DNA from: Serratia sp. PL17 | GTDB taxonomy: Bacteria > Pseudomonadota > Gammaproteobacteria > Enterobacterales > Enterobacteriaceae | DNA: 64,000 nt | Assembly: GCF_017832355.1 (NCBI RefSeq) | Contig: NZ_JAFIBY010000010.1 | Coordinates: 1-64,000 of the forward strand | Direction: 5' to 3' | Shown here: piece by piece, positions 55,407 through 64,000 of the stretch | Layout of the letters: each line of letters opens with the position of its first letter | Position numbering within the stretch: the first letter of the stretch is position 1 | The notes under the pieces: generated by a model | Seen by the model: the letters and a program-made list of their open reading frames with translations, nothing else | Told to the model about the DNA's origin: nothing | Databases searched by the model: none | Translations under genes and position numbers: made by a program

Positions 55407-56821
55407 GAATAGGTTTGCGCCTGCTGCTGGGATATTTCCTGATTGTGGCTGTCGCGGGCTATTTCGTGTTGAGCATTTTTGTGCAGGAAGTGAAACCCGG
55501 TGTGCGGCGGGCGACCGAAGGCACATTGGTGGATACAGCCAATCTGCTGGCGCAGATCGCCCGTCTCGATATGCAGCGTGACGACGTGGCACACGGGCAA
55601 CTGGCGCAGGCGTTTGCCCAACTCAATCAACGGCCCATCGGCGCCAATATTGCCGGTATCCGCAAGGATCGCAGCGAATATCACGTCTACCTCACCGATC
55701 ATCAAGGCAACGTCATTTTTGATTCCAGCGGACAGGCGCTCGGGCAGGATTACTCACGCTGGAATGACGTCTATTTGACGTTACGTGGCCAATACGGTGC
55801 GCGCAGCACCCGCAGCAATCCACAGGATGAAAACAGTTCAGTCATGTACGTCGCCGCACCGGTGTTGGAGCAAGGAAAAATCATCGGTGTGCTCAGCGTC
55901 GGTAAACCCAACAGCACCATGGCACCGGTAATCAAACGCAGCGAGCGACGCATTCTATGGGCTGGTGCGCTGTTATTGGGGATTGCACTGCTGATCGGTT
56001 TGGGTTTTGTTTGGTGGATAAACCGCTCGATTGGTCGGTTGGTGCGCTACGCTGACGGCGTGGCGCAGGGCGAAAGCATCCCGCTGCCGAAAATGGGCGG
56101 CCATGAGCTGAAGCAATTGGCACAATCGTTGGAAAGCATGCGCGTGAAGCTGGAAGGTAAGGCTTACATCGAACAGTATGTGCATACCTTGACCCATGAG
56201 CTGAAAAGCCCACTGGCGGCGATCCGCGGTGCAGCCGAGCTGCTTCAGGAACTGCCGCCGCCGGCCACGGCTCAGCGTTTTCTGACCAATATCGAACAGC
56301 AGAGTGCACGCATTCAACAATTGGTGGATAAACTGCTGGTGCAGGCGCGGCTGGAAAGCCGGCCTGGTCTGGAATTGGCACCTTTGGCGATGGCTGTGCT
56401 GGTACGCCAGGCCGTGGCAGGTAAAGAGGCGCAGGCAGCGCAGCGTGGTGTCTTGCTACAGATTGAGGAGGTTGAGGAGATGACCTTGACCGGTGATGGG
56501 CTGCTGATCAGCCAGGCGTTGACCAACTTGCTCGACAATGCCTTGGACTTCACCCCCCCGGGCGGTGCCATCAGCGTGTGCGGCAAACGGCAGGACAACC
56601 ACTATCGCATCACCATCAGTGACGACGGCACGGGCATTCCCGATTATGCGCTGGACAAGGTGTTCGAACGTTTCTATTCACTGGCCCGGGCCGACAAGCC
56701 GAAAAGCAGTGGCCTGGGGCTGAGTTTCGTACAGGAAGTTGCGCGGTTACACCGTGGTGGTATTCGCTTGCATAATCGCCAGCCGCAGGGCGTGGCCGCT
56801 ATTTTCACCTTATCTCTCTGA
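55403..56821 (+). CDS. creC: Sensor histidine kinase CreC
   Basis: A 472-residue inner membrane kinase. Helices lie at about residues 7-28 and 185-206, with a periplasmic domain between them and a HAMP region (NRSIGRLVRYADGVAQGE). The phospho-acceptor is H265 in THELKSPLAAIRGAAELLQE. The ATP site has TNLLDNALDFTPPGGAI and ISDDGTGIPDYALDKVFERF. It overlaps creB by 4 nt. CreBC responds to carbon source and, in some bacteria, to peptidoglycan stress from PBP4 inhibition. Confidence 0.93.
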   Translation: MRIGLRLLLGYFLIVAVAGYFVLSIFVQEVKPGVRRATEGTLVDTANLLAQIARLDMQRDDVAHGQLAQAFAQLNQRPIGANIAGIRKDRSEYHVYLTDHQGNVIFDSSGQALGQDYSRWNDVYLTLRGQYGARSTRSNPQDENSSVMYVAAPVLEQGKIIGVLSVGKPNSTMAPVIKRSERRILWAGALLLGIALLIGLGFVWWINRSIGRLVRYADGVAQGESIPLPKMGGHELKQLAQSLESMRVKLEGKAYIEQYVHTLTHELKSPLAAIRGAAELLQELPPPATAQRFLTNIEQQSARIQQLVDKLLVQARLESRPGLELAPLAMAVLVRQAVAGKEAQAAQRGVLLQIEEVEEMTLTGDGLLISQALTNLLDNALDFTPPGGAISVCGKRQDNHYRITISDDGTGIPDYALDKVFERFYSLARADKPKSSGLGLSFVQEVARLHRGGIRLHNRQPQGVAAIFTLSL

Positions 56822-56822
56822 C

Positions 56823-56838
56823 TTCACCGTCCCTTCAC
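56823..56838 (+). promoter_or_regulatory. cre tag upstream of creD
   Basis: TTCAC, exactly 6 nt, TTCAC matches the CreB-binding tag. A third TTCAC follows at 56855, about two helical turns further on. The site lies 68 bp before the creD start and directly after creC, so creD can be induced separately from creBC. Confidence 0.85.
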
Positions 56839-56905
56839 ATAACCACATCCTGTATTCACCAGAGGCCTCTATCGTGGCGCAATAACCTACAAGGAGCGCG
56901 CGGCG

Positions 56906-58270
56906 ATGATGAAATCGGTATTGTTTTGGAAGATAACCACTCTGCTGGGATTGATGATCTTAATGATCATTCCGGTGACACAGTTAATGAACGTGATTGA
57001 GGAACGCAGCGGTTACCGCCAGAGCGTAGTGGGGCAGGTCAGCGAAAGCACCAGCCGGGCACAGCGCATCTTGGGGCCGCTGATTGTCATTCCTTATAGC
57101 GAACGCGAAGAGAAGACGGATGACAAGGGGCAGAAAGTGGTGCAAATGGTCCGCCACCACCGTTATCTCCTGCCGGAGACGCTGCAGGTCAGCGGCAAAC
57201 CGAATGTCGACGTGCGTAAGTTGGGCATCTACCAGACGCAAGTGTATCAAGGGCCGTTGAATTTTAAGGTGAAGTTTGGCCAGCCCGATCTGGCCGATTT
57301 GCAGCGCAGTAATGTGATTCTTGGCCAGCCGTTCTTGCTGGTATCACTGAGCGATTCACGCGGTATCAAAAGTATCTCACCGCTTATCGGCGCACAGACG
57401 CAGACAACCTTTGAGCCGGGTACTCAGGTCAGTGTGCTGCATCAAGGGGTTCACGCACCGCTGACGCTGAGCGAATTGCAGAAAACGGGGCTGGATGCTG
57501 AGTTTACCCTCACGCTGGCGGGTACCAGCAGTTTGTCATTGGTACCGCTTGGACGCAGCAGTGAATTGACACTGCAGAGTAATTGGCCGCATCCGAATTT
57601 CCTTGGCAACTTTTTGCCGGATGAACGTAAAGTGACGGAAAAAGGCTTCAGTGCTCGCTGGCGCAGCACCTGGTTTGCCAACAACATCAACAGCGCTTTC
57701 CATTACGACGACGAAATTCTCGGCGAAGAAAAATTGCCGACCTTCAGCACCAGCCTGATTGAACCGGTGGATCACTACCAACTGACCGAGCGCGCAGTGA
57801 AATATGCGGTGTTGTTTATCGGCCTGACGTTTATGGCGTTCTTCTTATTCGAAACCTTGACCGGTCTGCGAGTACACCCAATCCAGTATCTGTTGGTGGG
57901 GGCAGCATTAGTGCTTTTCTATCTGATCTTGTTGGCCTTTTCCGAGCATTTCGGTTTCGGCAAAGCCTATCTGTTGGCCAGCATTGCCTGCAGCGGGCTC
58001 ATTGCCTTTTACCTCAGTGCGGTGCTGCGCGGCAGGCTACGCGGGGGGCTATTCGCCGTCAGTTTGTTGATGTTATACGGCGTGTTGTATCTGCTGCTGC
58101 AATCAGAAGATAACGCATTGGTACTCGGGGCCGGGTTGTTGTTCGCAATTTTGGCGGGAATTATGCTGCTGACGCGTAAATTAGACTGGTATCAGGTGGC
58201 CGATCCGGCACGGTTGAGCGGTGAAACACCGGTTGATGAAGGGGAGAGCCGTTTCCGTTTATGGAAGTAA
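56906..58270 (+). CDS. creD: Inner membrane protein CreD
   Basis: A 454-residue protein with an N-terminal membrane helix, a large periplasmic beta-rich domain (about residues 35-295) and five or six helices near the C-terminus, as in E. coli CreD (450). CreD is strongly induced by CreBC and preserves the envelope when CreBC is overactive; its molecular role is unknown. The ATG pair at 56906/56909 follows AAGGAG. A perfect cre tag lies upstream. Confidence 0.93.
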   Translation: MMKSVLFWKITTLLGLMILMIIPVTQLMNVIEERSGYRQSVVGQVSESTSRAQRILGPLIVIPYSEREEKTDDKGQKVVQMVRHHRYLLPETLQVSGKPNVDVRKLGIYQTQVYQGPLNFKVKFGQPDLADLQRSNVILGQPFLLVSLSDSRGIKSISPLIGAQTQTTFEPGTQVSVLHQGVHAPLTLSELQKTGLDAEFTLTLAGTSSLSLVPLGRSSELTLQSNWPHPNFLGNFLPDERKVTEKGFSARWRSTWFANNINSAFHYDDEILGEEKLPTFSTSLIEPVDHYQLTERAVKYAVLFIGLTFMAFFLFETLTGLRVHPIQYLLVGAALVLFYLILLAFSEHFGFGKAYLLASIACSGLIAFYLSAVLRGRLRGGLFAVSLLMLYGVLYLLLQSEDNALVLGAGLLFAILAGIMLLTRKLDWYQVADPARLSGETPVDEGESRFRLWK

Positions 58271-58278
58271 AGATGGCG

Positions 58279-58299
58279 TGGGCGCGGTTACCGCGCCCA
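58279..58299. repeat. GC-rich hairpin between creD and fldB
   Basis: TGGGCGCGG and CCGCGCCCA form a 9-bp stem with a TTA loop between the convergent creD and fldB genes. No T-run follows in either direction. It may be a weak terminator or a 3' stabiliser. Confidence 0.5.
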
Positions 58300-58305
58300 T
58301 TGGCA

Positions 58306-58824
58306 TTACAGCAGCGGTTCCATTTCCAACAGGATTTGTTCACACCATTGTTGCAGACGCTCGTCACTCATGTCGTATTGGTTCACATCATCCAGCGCCA
58401 GGCCGACGAAGTGTTTGCCGTCAGCGCTTAGCGGTTTCGGGCTGGTAAATTCGAAGCCGTCAATCGGCCAGAAGCCGATAAACTGTACGCCGAGTGGGGC
58501 AATGTGATCGTGTAGCATACCGAGCGCATCGAGGAACCATTCGCCATAACCGAGTTGATCGCCCATGCCATACATGGCGACAATTTTCCCCTGCAAATCC
58601 AGCGTGGTCAGCTGTGGCCAGATCGCTTCCCAATCTTCCTGCAGTTCACCGAAGTCCCAGGTTGGTATCCCGAGGATCAGGATGGAATACGCTTCCATCA
58701 GTGCGGGGGAGACGTCTTTCAGGTTATGCAGGTCGACCAGGTCTTCACCCAGAATCTCACGGATTTTTTCTGCCGCCATCTCGGTGTAGCAGGTGCTGGA
58801 GCCGTAAAACAGACCAATCTTCAT
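58306..58824 (-). CDS. fldB: Flavodoxin FldB
   Basis: A 172-residue FMN-binding electron carrier. The phosphate-binding loop is YGSSTCYTE at residues 8-16, with the FMN-contacting [15 protein letters not shown] and [17 protein letters not shown] loops. Length and sequence fit FldB (E. coli 173) rather than FldA. It is divergent from xerD, as in E. coli, where fldB is a SoxRS target; a soxbox was not identified here. Confidence 0.93.
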   Translation of the reverse strand: MKIGLFYGSSTCYTEMAAEKIREILGEDLVDLHNLKDVSPALMEAYSILILGIPTWDFGELQEDWEAIWPQLTTLDLQGKIVAMYGMGDQLGYGEWFLDALGMLHDHIAPLGVQFIGFWPIDGFEFTSPKPLSADGKHFVGLALDDVNQYDMSDERLQQWCEQILLEMEPLL

Positions 58825-58930
58825 GTGTAAACCGTTATATTGCCGTAGGTAGAATTGCGTCGAGTATACCCGATTTGTACCGGTTTAAGGCATAATGCCT
58901 GTGGCATAAACGCAACAAAGGGAGGACCGC

Positions 58931-59830
58931 GTGCAACAGCAAGATCATGCATTGATTGAGCAATTCCTGGATGCGCTGTGGCTCGAACGCAATCTGGCAG
59001 AAAATACGCTGGCCTCTTATCGGCTGGATCTGCAAGCGCTGGTCGCCTGGCTGAACCAACAAAATACTCCCCTGTTACAGGCGCAAGCGTTGGATCTGCA
59101 GGCCTTTCTCGCGGAACGGGTCGAAGGGGGCTACAAGGCCACCAGTTCTGCGCGTTTGTTGAGCGCCATGCGTCGCCTGTTCCAATACCTGTACCGCGAA
59201 AACATGCGCACCGACGATCCCACAGCGCTGCTTGCCTCGCCGAAGTTGCCGCAACGGTTGCCGAAAGATCTGAGCGAAGCGCAGGTCGATGCGTTACTGC
59301 AGGCGCCCTGCGTGGACCAACCGCTGGAACTGCGTGACAAAGCGATGCTGGAAGTGCTGTATGCCACCGGTCTTCGTGTTTCTGAACTAGTTGGGTTGAC
59401 CATCAGCGACGTCAGCCTGCGCCAAGGCGTGGTGCGCGTGATCGGTAAAGGTAACAAGGAACGACTGGTACCGCTGGGCGAAGAGGCGGTGTACTGGATA
59501 GAAAATTACCTGGAGCATGGGCGTCCGTGGATGGTGAACGGCCAGGCACTGGATGTTTTGTTCCCGAGCAACCGTTGTCAGCAAATGACTCGACAGACGT
59601 TCTGGCATCGCATCAAACACTATGCGATCCTAGCGGGCATTGACAGTGAGCGGCTGTCGCCACACGTGTTACGTCATGCATTTGCCACCCATTTGCTGAA
59701 CCATGGTGCCGATCTCCGTGTCGTACAGATGTTATTGGGGCATAGCGACCTCTCAACAACACAAATTTATACGCATGTAGCGACAGAAAGACTCAAACAG
59801 CTACATCAACAGCACCACCCGCGTGCCTGA
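58931..59830 (+). CDS. xerD: Site-specific tyrosine recombinase XerD
   Basis: A 299-residue recombinase that, with XerC, resolves chromosome dimers at dif under FtsK control. The catalytic set is complete: R149, K173, H245, R248, H271 and nucleophile Y280 (in STTQIYTHV). The N-terminal SAM-like DNA-binding domain precedes it. The start is GTG 58931 after GGAGGA. It leads the conserved xerD-dsbC-recJ group. Confidence 0.97.
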   Translation: MQQQDHALIEQFLDALWLERNLAENTLASYRLDLQALVAWLNQQNTPLLQAQALDLQAFLAERVEGGYKATSSARLLSAMRRLFQYLYRENMRTDDPTALLASPKLPQRLPKDLSEAQVDALLQAPCVDQPLELRDKAMLEVLYATGLRVSELVGLTISDVSLRQGVVRVIGKGNKERLVPLGEEAVYWIENYLEHGRPWMVNGQALDVLFPSNRCQQMTRQTFWHRIKHYAILAGIDSERLSPHVLRHAFATHLLNHGADLRVVQMLLGHSDLSTTQIYTHVATERLKQLHQQHHPRA

Positions 59831-59857
59831 CACGCCGGGTTCAAAAGGATTGGAAGA

Positions 59858-60574
59858 ATGAAGAAAGGTTTAATGCTGCTCTCCCTGCTGGTGGCGTCTG
59901 TGACTGGCGCGGCCCATGCCGACGATGCTGCAATCCAAAAAGCACTCGGCAGCCTGGGTATTCAGCAGGCAGACGTACAGCCTTCACCGGTTAATGGGTT
60001 GAAAACCGTGCTGACCGATAGCGGCGTTCTGTACGTGACTGAAGACGGCAAACACATTCTGCAAGGCCCGTTGTACGACGTGAGTGGCAAAGAGCCCGTG
60101 AACGTCACTAACCAGCTGCTGACCACCAAGCTGGAAGCGTTGAAAGATCAAATGATCGTTTACAAAGCGCCGAAGCAAAAACACGTGATCACGGTGTTTA
60201 CCGACATCACTTGCGGCTATTGCCACAAGCTGCATCAACAGATGAAAGAGTATAACGATCTGGGCATTACCGTGCGTTATTTGGCCTTCCCGCGTCAGGG
60301 GCTGAATTCCCAGGCCGAGAAAGACATGCAATCAATCTGGTGTACCGCCGACAAAGCCAAGGCTTTTGACCTGGCAATGAAAGGCGACGCAGTTTCACCA
60401 GCCACCTGTAAAACCGACATCAGCAAACACTATGCGCTTGGCGTGCAGTTCGGTATTCAGGGGACCCCGGCCATCATCCTGGAAAACGGCATGATGATCC
60501 CTGGCTATCAGGGGCCGAAAGAGATGGCCGCTATGCTGGACGCGCACCAGACCGCAACCAAAACCGGTGGTTAA
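59858..60574 (+). CDS. dsbC: Thiol:disulfide isomerase DsbC
   Basis: A 238-residue periplasmic protein (signal peptide cleaved after AHA, residue 21) with a dimerisation domain and a thioredoxin domain. The active site CGYC is at residues 119-122, and a structural cysteine pair lies in SIWCTADKAKAF and SPATCKTD. It corrects wrongly formed disulfides and is kept reduced by DsbD. It sits 27 nt after xerD and 6 nt before recJ. Confidence 0.96.
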   Translation: MKKGLMLLSLLVASVTGAAHADDAAIQKALGSLGIQQADVQPSPVNGLKTVLTDSGVLYVTEDGKHILQGPLYDVSGKEPVNVTNQLLTTKLEALKDQMIVYKAPKQKHVITVFTDITCGYCHKLHQQMKEYNDLGITVRYLAFPRQGLNSQAEKDMQSIWCTADKAKAFDLAMKGDAVSPATCKTDISKHYALGVQFGIQGTPAIILENGMMIPGYQGPKEMAAMLDAHQTATKTGG

Positions 60575-60580
60575 TCGCCG

Positions 60581-62314
60581 GTGAGCATCAAAACACAACT
60601 ACGCCGCCGTGCGGTGACGGACGAGAGCCATTTGCCTGCCAGCCTGCATCCGCTGCTGCGCCGTTTATACGCGTTGCGCGGCGTTCAGGCTGAGCAGGAG
60701 TTGGAACGCAGCGTCAAAGGTATGCTGCCCTGGCAGCAGTTGGACGGCATTGACGCCGCTGTTGGCATTCTGCAACAGGCGCTGGCCGATCATCGTCGCA
60801 TTATGGTGGTGGGCGATTTCGATGCCGATGGTGCCACCAGTACCGCGCTGACAGTGCTGGCGCTACGCAGCATGGGGGGCAGTGCGGTCGATTACCTGGT
60901 ACCGAACCGCTTCGAAGACGGCTACGGCCTGAGTCCCGAAGTCGTGGAACAGGCAGATGCACGTGGTGCGGAATTGATCTTGACCGTGGATAACGGCATT
61001 TCTTCCCATGCGGGCGTCGAAGTGGCACACGCCAAGGGCATGCAGGTGCTGGTGACCGATCACCACCTGCCGGGGGAAACCCTGCCGGCAGCGGAAGCGA
61101 TCGTCAACCCAAACCTGCGCGGCTGCGCGTTCCCGTCCAAGTCTTTGGCGGGGGTGGGGGTGGCTTTCTATTTGATGCTGGCATTGCGTGCACGGCTGCG
61201 TGACAGCGGTTGGTTTGAACAACGCGCACTGGCGATGCCGAATCTGGCAGAGCTGTTGGATCTGGTAGCGCTCGGCACGGTTGCCGATGTGGTACCGCTC
61301 GACGCCAACAACCGTATTTTGGTGTATCAGGGCCTGAACCGCATTCGCGCCGGCAAGTGCCGGCCAGGTATCCGGGCTTTATTGGAAGTGGCTAACCGTG
61401 ACGCGCGCCAATTGGCGGCGAGCGATCTCGGTTTTGCGTTGGGGCCGCGCCTCAATGCTGCCGGGCGTCTGGACGATATGTCGATCGGTGTGGCGTTGTT
61501 GCTGAGTGACGACATCGCGCAAGCACGTATGCTGGCCAACGATCTCGATGCGCTCAATCTGACACGACGTGAGATTGAACAGGGCATGCAGGTTGAAGCT
61601 CTGCAACTGTGTGACGAGCTTGAACGCAGCAGCACCACGTTGCCGTATGGGCTGGCGATGTATCACCCTGAGTGGCATCAGGGCGTGGTGGGCATTCTGG
61701 CATCGCGTATTAAAGAACGTTTTCACCGCCCGGTGATCGCGTTTGCGCCAGCGGGTGATGGCATACTGAAAGGTTCTGGGCGTTCGATAGCCGGTTTGCA
61801 CATGCGGGATGCACTGGAACGGTTGGATACGCTGAATCCTGGGCTGATGATGAAGTTCGGTGGCCATGCGATGGCCGCTGGCCTGTCGCTTGAAGAGGCC
61901 AAGTTCGACGAGTTTCGCCAGCGCTTTGGTGAGCTGGTCGGCGAATGGCTCGATCCGGCAATGCTGGAAGGTGTGATCTGGTCTGACGGCGAATTGGCGA
62001 TGCAGGAACTCTCACTGGAAACGGCTGAACTGCTACGTGAAGGCGGGCCTTGGGGGCAAGCATTCCCTGAGCCGACGTTTGACGGGACATTCCGCATTTT
62101 GCAGCAGCGGTTAGTGGGTGAGAAACACTTGAAGCTGATGGTTGAACCGATCGGCGGCGGCCCGTTGCTCGACGGTATCGCTTTCAATGTAGATACCACC
62201 CTGTGGCCGGACAGCAGCGTGCGCGAAGTGGAACTGGCATACAAACTGGACGTTAACGAGTTCCGCGGTAACCGCAACGTGCAGTTACTGATCCAACACC
62301 TCTGGCCACGTTAA
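60581..62314 (+). CDS. recJ: Single-strand-specific 5'-3' exonuclease RecJ
   Basis: A 577-residue DHH-family exonuclease used in recombinational repair and mismatch repair, the same length as in E. coli. The manganese-binding motifs are intact: VVGDFDADGATST, LTVDNGISS, VTDHHLPG (the DHH motif) and FGGHAMAAGLSL. The start is GTG 60581. It is probably co-transcribed with dsbC. Confidence 0.96.
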   Translation: MSIKTQLRRRAVTDESHLPASLHPLLRRLYALRGVQAEQELERSVKGMLPWQQLDGIDAAVGILQQALADHRRIMVVGDFDADGATSTALTVLALRSMGGSAVDYLVPNRFEDGYGLSPEVVEQADARGAELILTVDNGISSHAGVEVAHAKGMQVLVTDHHLPGETLPAAEAIVNPNLRGCAFPSKSLAGVGVAFYLMLALRARLRDSGWFEQRALAMPNLAELLDLVALGTVADVVPLDANNRILVYQGLNRIRAGKCRPGIRALLEVANRDARQLAASDLGFALGPRLNAAGRLDDMSIGVALLLSDDIAQARMLANDLDALNLTRREIEQGMQVEALQLCDELERSSTTLPYGLAMYHPEWHQGVVGILASRIKERFHRPVIAFAPAGDGILKGSGRSIAGLHMRDALERLDTLNPGLMMKFGGHAMAAGLSLEEAKFDEFRQRFGELVGEWLDPAMLEGVIWSDGELAMQELSLETAELLREGGPWGQAFPEPTFDGTFRILQQRLVGEKHLKLMVEPIGGGPLLDGIAFNVDTTLWPDSSVREVELAYKLDVNEFRGNRNVQLLIQHLWPR

Positions 62315-62331
62315 TTTACGGCGGCCTTAAT

Positions 62332-62368
62332 CCGGGGTTTGCTCTGCCAAACCCCGGCATGTTTTCTT
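62332..62368 (+). terminator. Terminator between recJ and prfB
   Basis: CCGGGGTTTG and CAAACCCCGG form a perfect 10-bp stem with a CTCTGC loop. Four T follow after a four-base gap. It lies 17 nt after recJ. Confidence 0.7.
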
Positions 62369-62481
62369 CCCCCCACAAAAACTAGCCAACTCGCTATAAA
62401 CTGACGGCTGGATCCGCTAGAATTACCGGTTCTAATGGCATTTCGCCATCGACGCCATCAACGAAAAAGAACGCTAAAAAC

Positions 62482-63580
62482 ATGTTTGAAATTAACCCGG
62501 TAAAAAACCGAATTCAGGACCTGTCCGCGCGGACTGCCGTTCTTAGGGGGTATCTTTGACTATGATGCCAAGAAAGAACGCCTAGAAGAAGTCAACGCCG
62601 AGCTGGAACAGCCTGACGTTTGGAACGAACCTGAGCGCGCACAGGCGCTGGGTAAAGAGCGCGCTGCGCTCGAAGCCATTGTTGAAACCATCGATCAACT
62701 GGTACAGGGCGGCGAAGACGTCACTGGTCTGTTGGAATTGGCGATCGAAGCCGACGATGAAGAAACCTTTAACGAAGCGGTCGTTGAGCTTGATCAACTG
62801 TCTGCCAAGCTCGAGCAATTAGAATTTCGTCGTATGTTCTCTGGTGAATACGACAGTGCTGATTGCTACCTGGATATTCAGGCTGGCTCCGGCGGTACAG
62901 AGGCTCAGGACTGGGCCAGCATGTTGCTGCGCATGTACCTGCGCTGGGCTGAAGCCAAAGGCTTCAAGACCGAAGTGATTGAAGAGTCCGACGGCGACGT
63001 GGCAGGGCTGAAATCCGCCACCATCAAGATCATCGGCGACTACGCGTTCGGCTGGTTGCGTACTGAAACCGGCGTACATCGCCTGGTGCGCAAGAGCCCG
63101 TTCGATTCCGGCGGCCGTCGTCATACTTCGTTCAGTTCGGTGTTTATCTACCCGGAAGTGGACGATGATATTGATATCGACATCAACCCGGCGGACCTGC
63201 GTATCGACGTTTACCGCGCCTCGGGGGCGGGTGGTCAGCACGTGAACAAAACTGAGTCGGCGGTGCGTATTACCCACTTACCGACCAACATCGTAGTGCA
63301 GTGTCAGAACGACCGTTCTCAGCATAAGAACAAGGATCAAGCGTTTAAACAGCTGCGAGCCAAGCTGTACGAGTTTGAGATGCAAAAGAAAAATGCTGAT
63401 AAACAGATGATGGAAGACAACAAGTCCGATATCGGTTGGGGTAGCCAAATCCGTTCTTACGTGTTGGATGACTCCCGTATCAAGGATTTGCGCACTAACG
63501 TTGAAACGCGCAACACGCAGGCCGTATTAGATGGCGACCTGGATAAATTCATTGAGGCAAGTTTGAAAGCCGGGTTATAA
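62482..63580 (+). CDS. prfB: Peptide chain release factor 2 (programmed +1 frameshift)
   Basis: RF2 recognises UGA and UAA stop codons and triggers peptide release. Translation starts at ATG 62482. After 25 codons it meets TGA at 62557, and a +1 shift at CTT-TGA continues the frame from 62558 to 63580, giving 365 residues, as in E. coli. The stop-recognition motif SPF ([12 protein letters not shown]) and the catalytic GGQ ([11 protein letters not shown], residues 250-252) are intact. Residue 246 is Ala, the usual form, unlike the Thr variant of E. coli K-12. It is followed by lysS in a conserved operon. Confidence 0.97.
62545..62560 (+). promoter_or_regulatory. prfB programmed frameshift site
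   Basis: AGGGGG TAT CTT TGA C has the internal Shine-Dalgarno-like AGGGGG 3 nt before the slippery CTT and the in-frame TGA followed by C, a weak stop context. Low RF2 lets the ribosome slip +1, so the factor controls its own synthesis. Confidence 0.97.
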
Positions 63581-63589
63581 GGAACAGAA

Positions 63590-64000
63590 ATGTCTGAGCA
63601 ACAACCACAAGGCGCCGATCAGGCGCTGGATCTCAATAACGAGTTGCAGTCACGCCGTGAGAAATTGGCCGCGCTGCGCGAGAACGGCATTGCGTTCCCG
63701 AATGATTTCCGTCGTGACACCACGTCCGACAAGCTGCACGCTGCATACGGCGATAAAGACAATGAAGAGCTGGAAGCGCTGGGTGTAGAAGTCACCGTTG
63801 CCGGCCGTATGATGACCCGCCGTATCATGGGTAAAGCGTCATTCGTTACGCTGCAGGACGTTGGTGGCCGTATCCAGCTGTACGTCGCGCGCGACGATCT
63901 GGCGGAAGGCGTTTATAACGAAGAATTCAAGAAGTGGGATCTGGGTGACATCCTGGGTGCGCGCGGCAAGTTGTTCAAAACCAAGACCGGCGAATTGTCT
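63590..64000 (+). CDS. lysS: Lysyl-tRNA synthetase, N-terminal part (partial)
   Basis: The first 137 residues of a class II lysyl-tRNA synthetase. They cover the N-terminal OB-fold anticodon-binding domain ([30 protein letters not shown]). The catalytic domain lies beyond the window. ATG 63590 lies 9 nt after prfB with GGAA before it, as in the E. coli prfB-lysS operon. lysU cannot be excluded from the protein alone, but the position after prfB identifies lysS. Confidence 0.95.
   Translation, partial: MSEQQPQGADQALDLNNELQSRREKLAALRENGIAFPNDFRRDTTSDKLHAAYGDKDNEELEALGVEVTVAGRMMTRRIMGKASFVTLQDVGGRIQLYVARDDLAEGVYNEEFKKWDLGDILGARGKLFKTKTGELS

Overview
This window is chromosomal DNA from an enterobacterium, most likely a Serratia species. 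The conserved genes follow the Escherichia coli tktA-epd-pgk-fbaA-mscS-argO-yggE-argP-rpiA-serA-ygfA-6S RNA-zapA-ygfB-pepP-ubiH-ubiI-gcvTHP and ygfZ-sdhE-ygfX / fldB-xerD-dsbC-recJ-prfB-lysS backbone. The protein sequences are close to, but clearly different from, their E. coli counterparts. I assign genus from layout and sequence character only; species cannot be fixed without a search.

Layout. 1-4.4 kb: end of tktA, then a three-gene ABC importer of the ferric/sugar-phosphate type (binding protein, fused double permease, ATPase). 4.7-10 kb: epd-pgk-fbaA (central carbon metabolism), a DUF1345 membrane protein and mscS. 10-28.5 kb: an accessory block between mscS and argO, which are close together in E. 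coli. It holds an aromatic-acid-type MFS carrier, a small unknown ORF, a LysR regulator, a ModA-like periplasmic protein co-transcribed with a citrate/tricarballylate-type carrier, and a large yia-type regulon for L-ascorbate/2,3-diketo-L-gulonate. The yia regulon has two operons plus the IclR regulator yiaJ. One operon encodes a ribose-type ABC importer and an SMP-30 lactonase. The other encodes yiaK-yiaL-yiaX2-lyxK-sgbH-sgbU-sgbE. Both carry the same 33-bp operator-like sequence immediately downstream of a predicted -10 box.

28.5-44.8 kb: argO, yggE, argP, rpiA, serA, ygfA with 6S RNA, zapA, ygfB, pepP-ubiH-ubiI, and the glycine cleavage operon gcvTHP. Two related imperfect palindromic elements lie in the gcv locus. 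44.8-52.7 kb: a second accessory stretch with an MDR oxidoreductase, a GNAT acetyltransferase, an OmpR-family two-component system divergent from a small secreted protein and a MipA/OmpV outer membrane protein, ygfF, an HD phosphohydrolase, yqfA and a DUF2165 protein. Four TTAA boxes spaced exactly 11 bp apart lie in the promoter region beside the two-component system. 52.7-64 kb: ygfZ, sdhE-ygfX, creB-creC-creD (inserted here without an adjacent creA, with a perfect cre tag before creD), fldB, xerD-dsbC-recJ, prfB with its programmed +1 frameshift, and the start of lysS.

How the genes work together: the yia genes form a full path from 2,3-diketo-L-gulonate to D-xylulose 5-phosphate, which enters the pentose phosphate pathway alongside tktA and rpiA. 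SerA (serine synthesis), the gcv system and ygfA (folate salvage) form a one-carbon metabolism neighbourhood. The LysR / ModA-like / citrate-carrier trio is best explained as a trans-aconitate or related tricarboxylate utilisation module.
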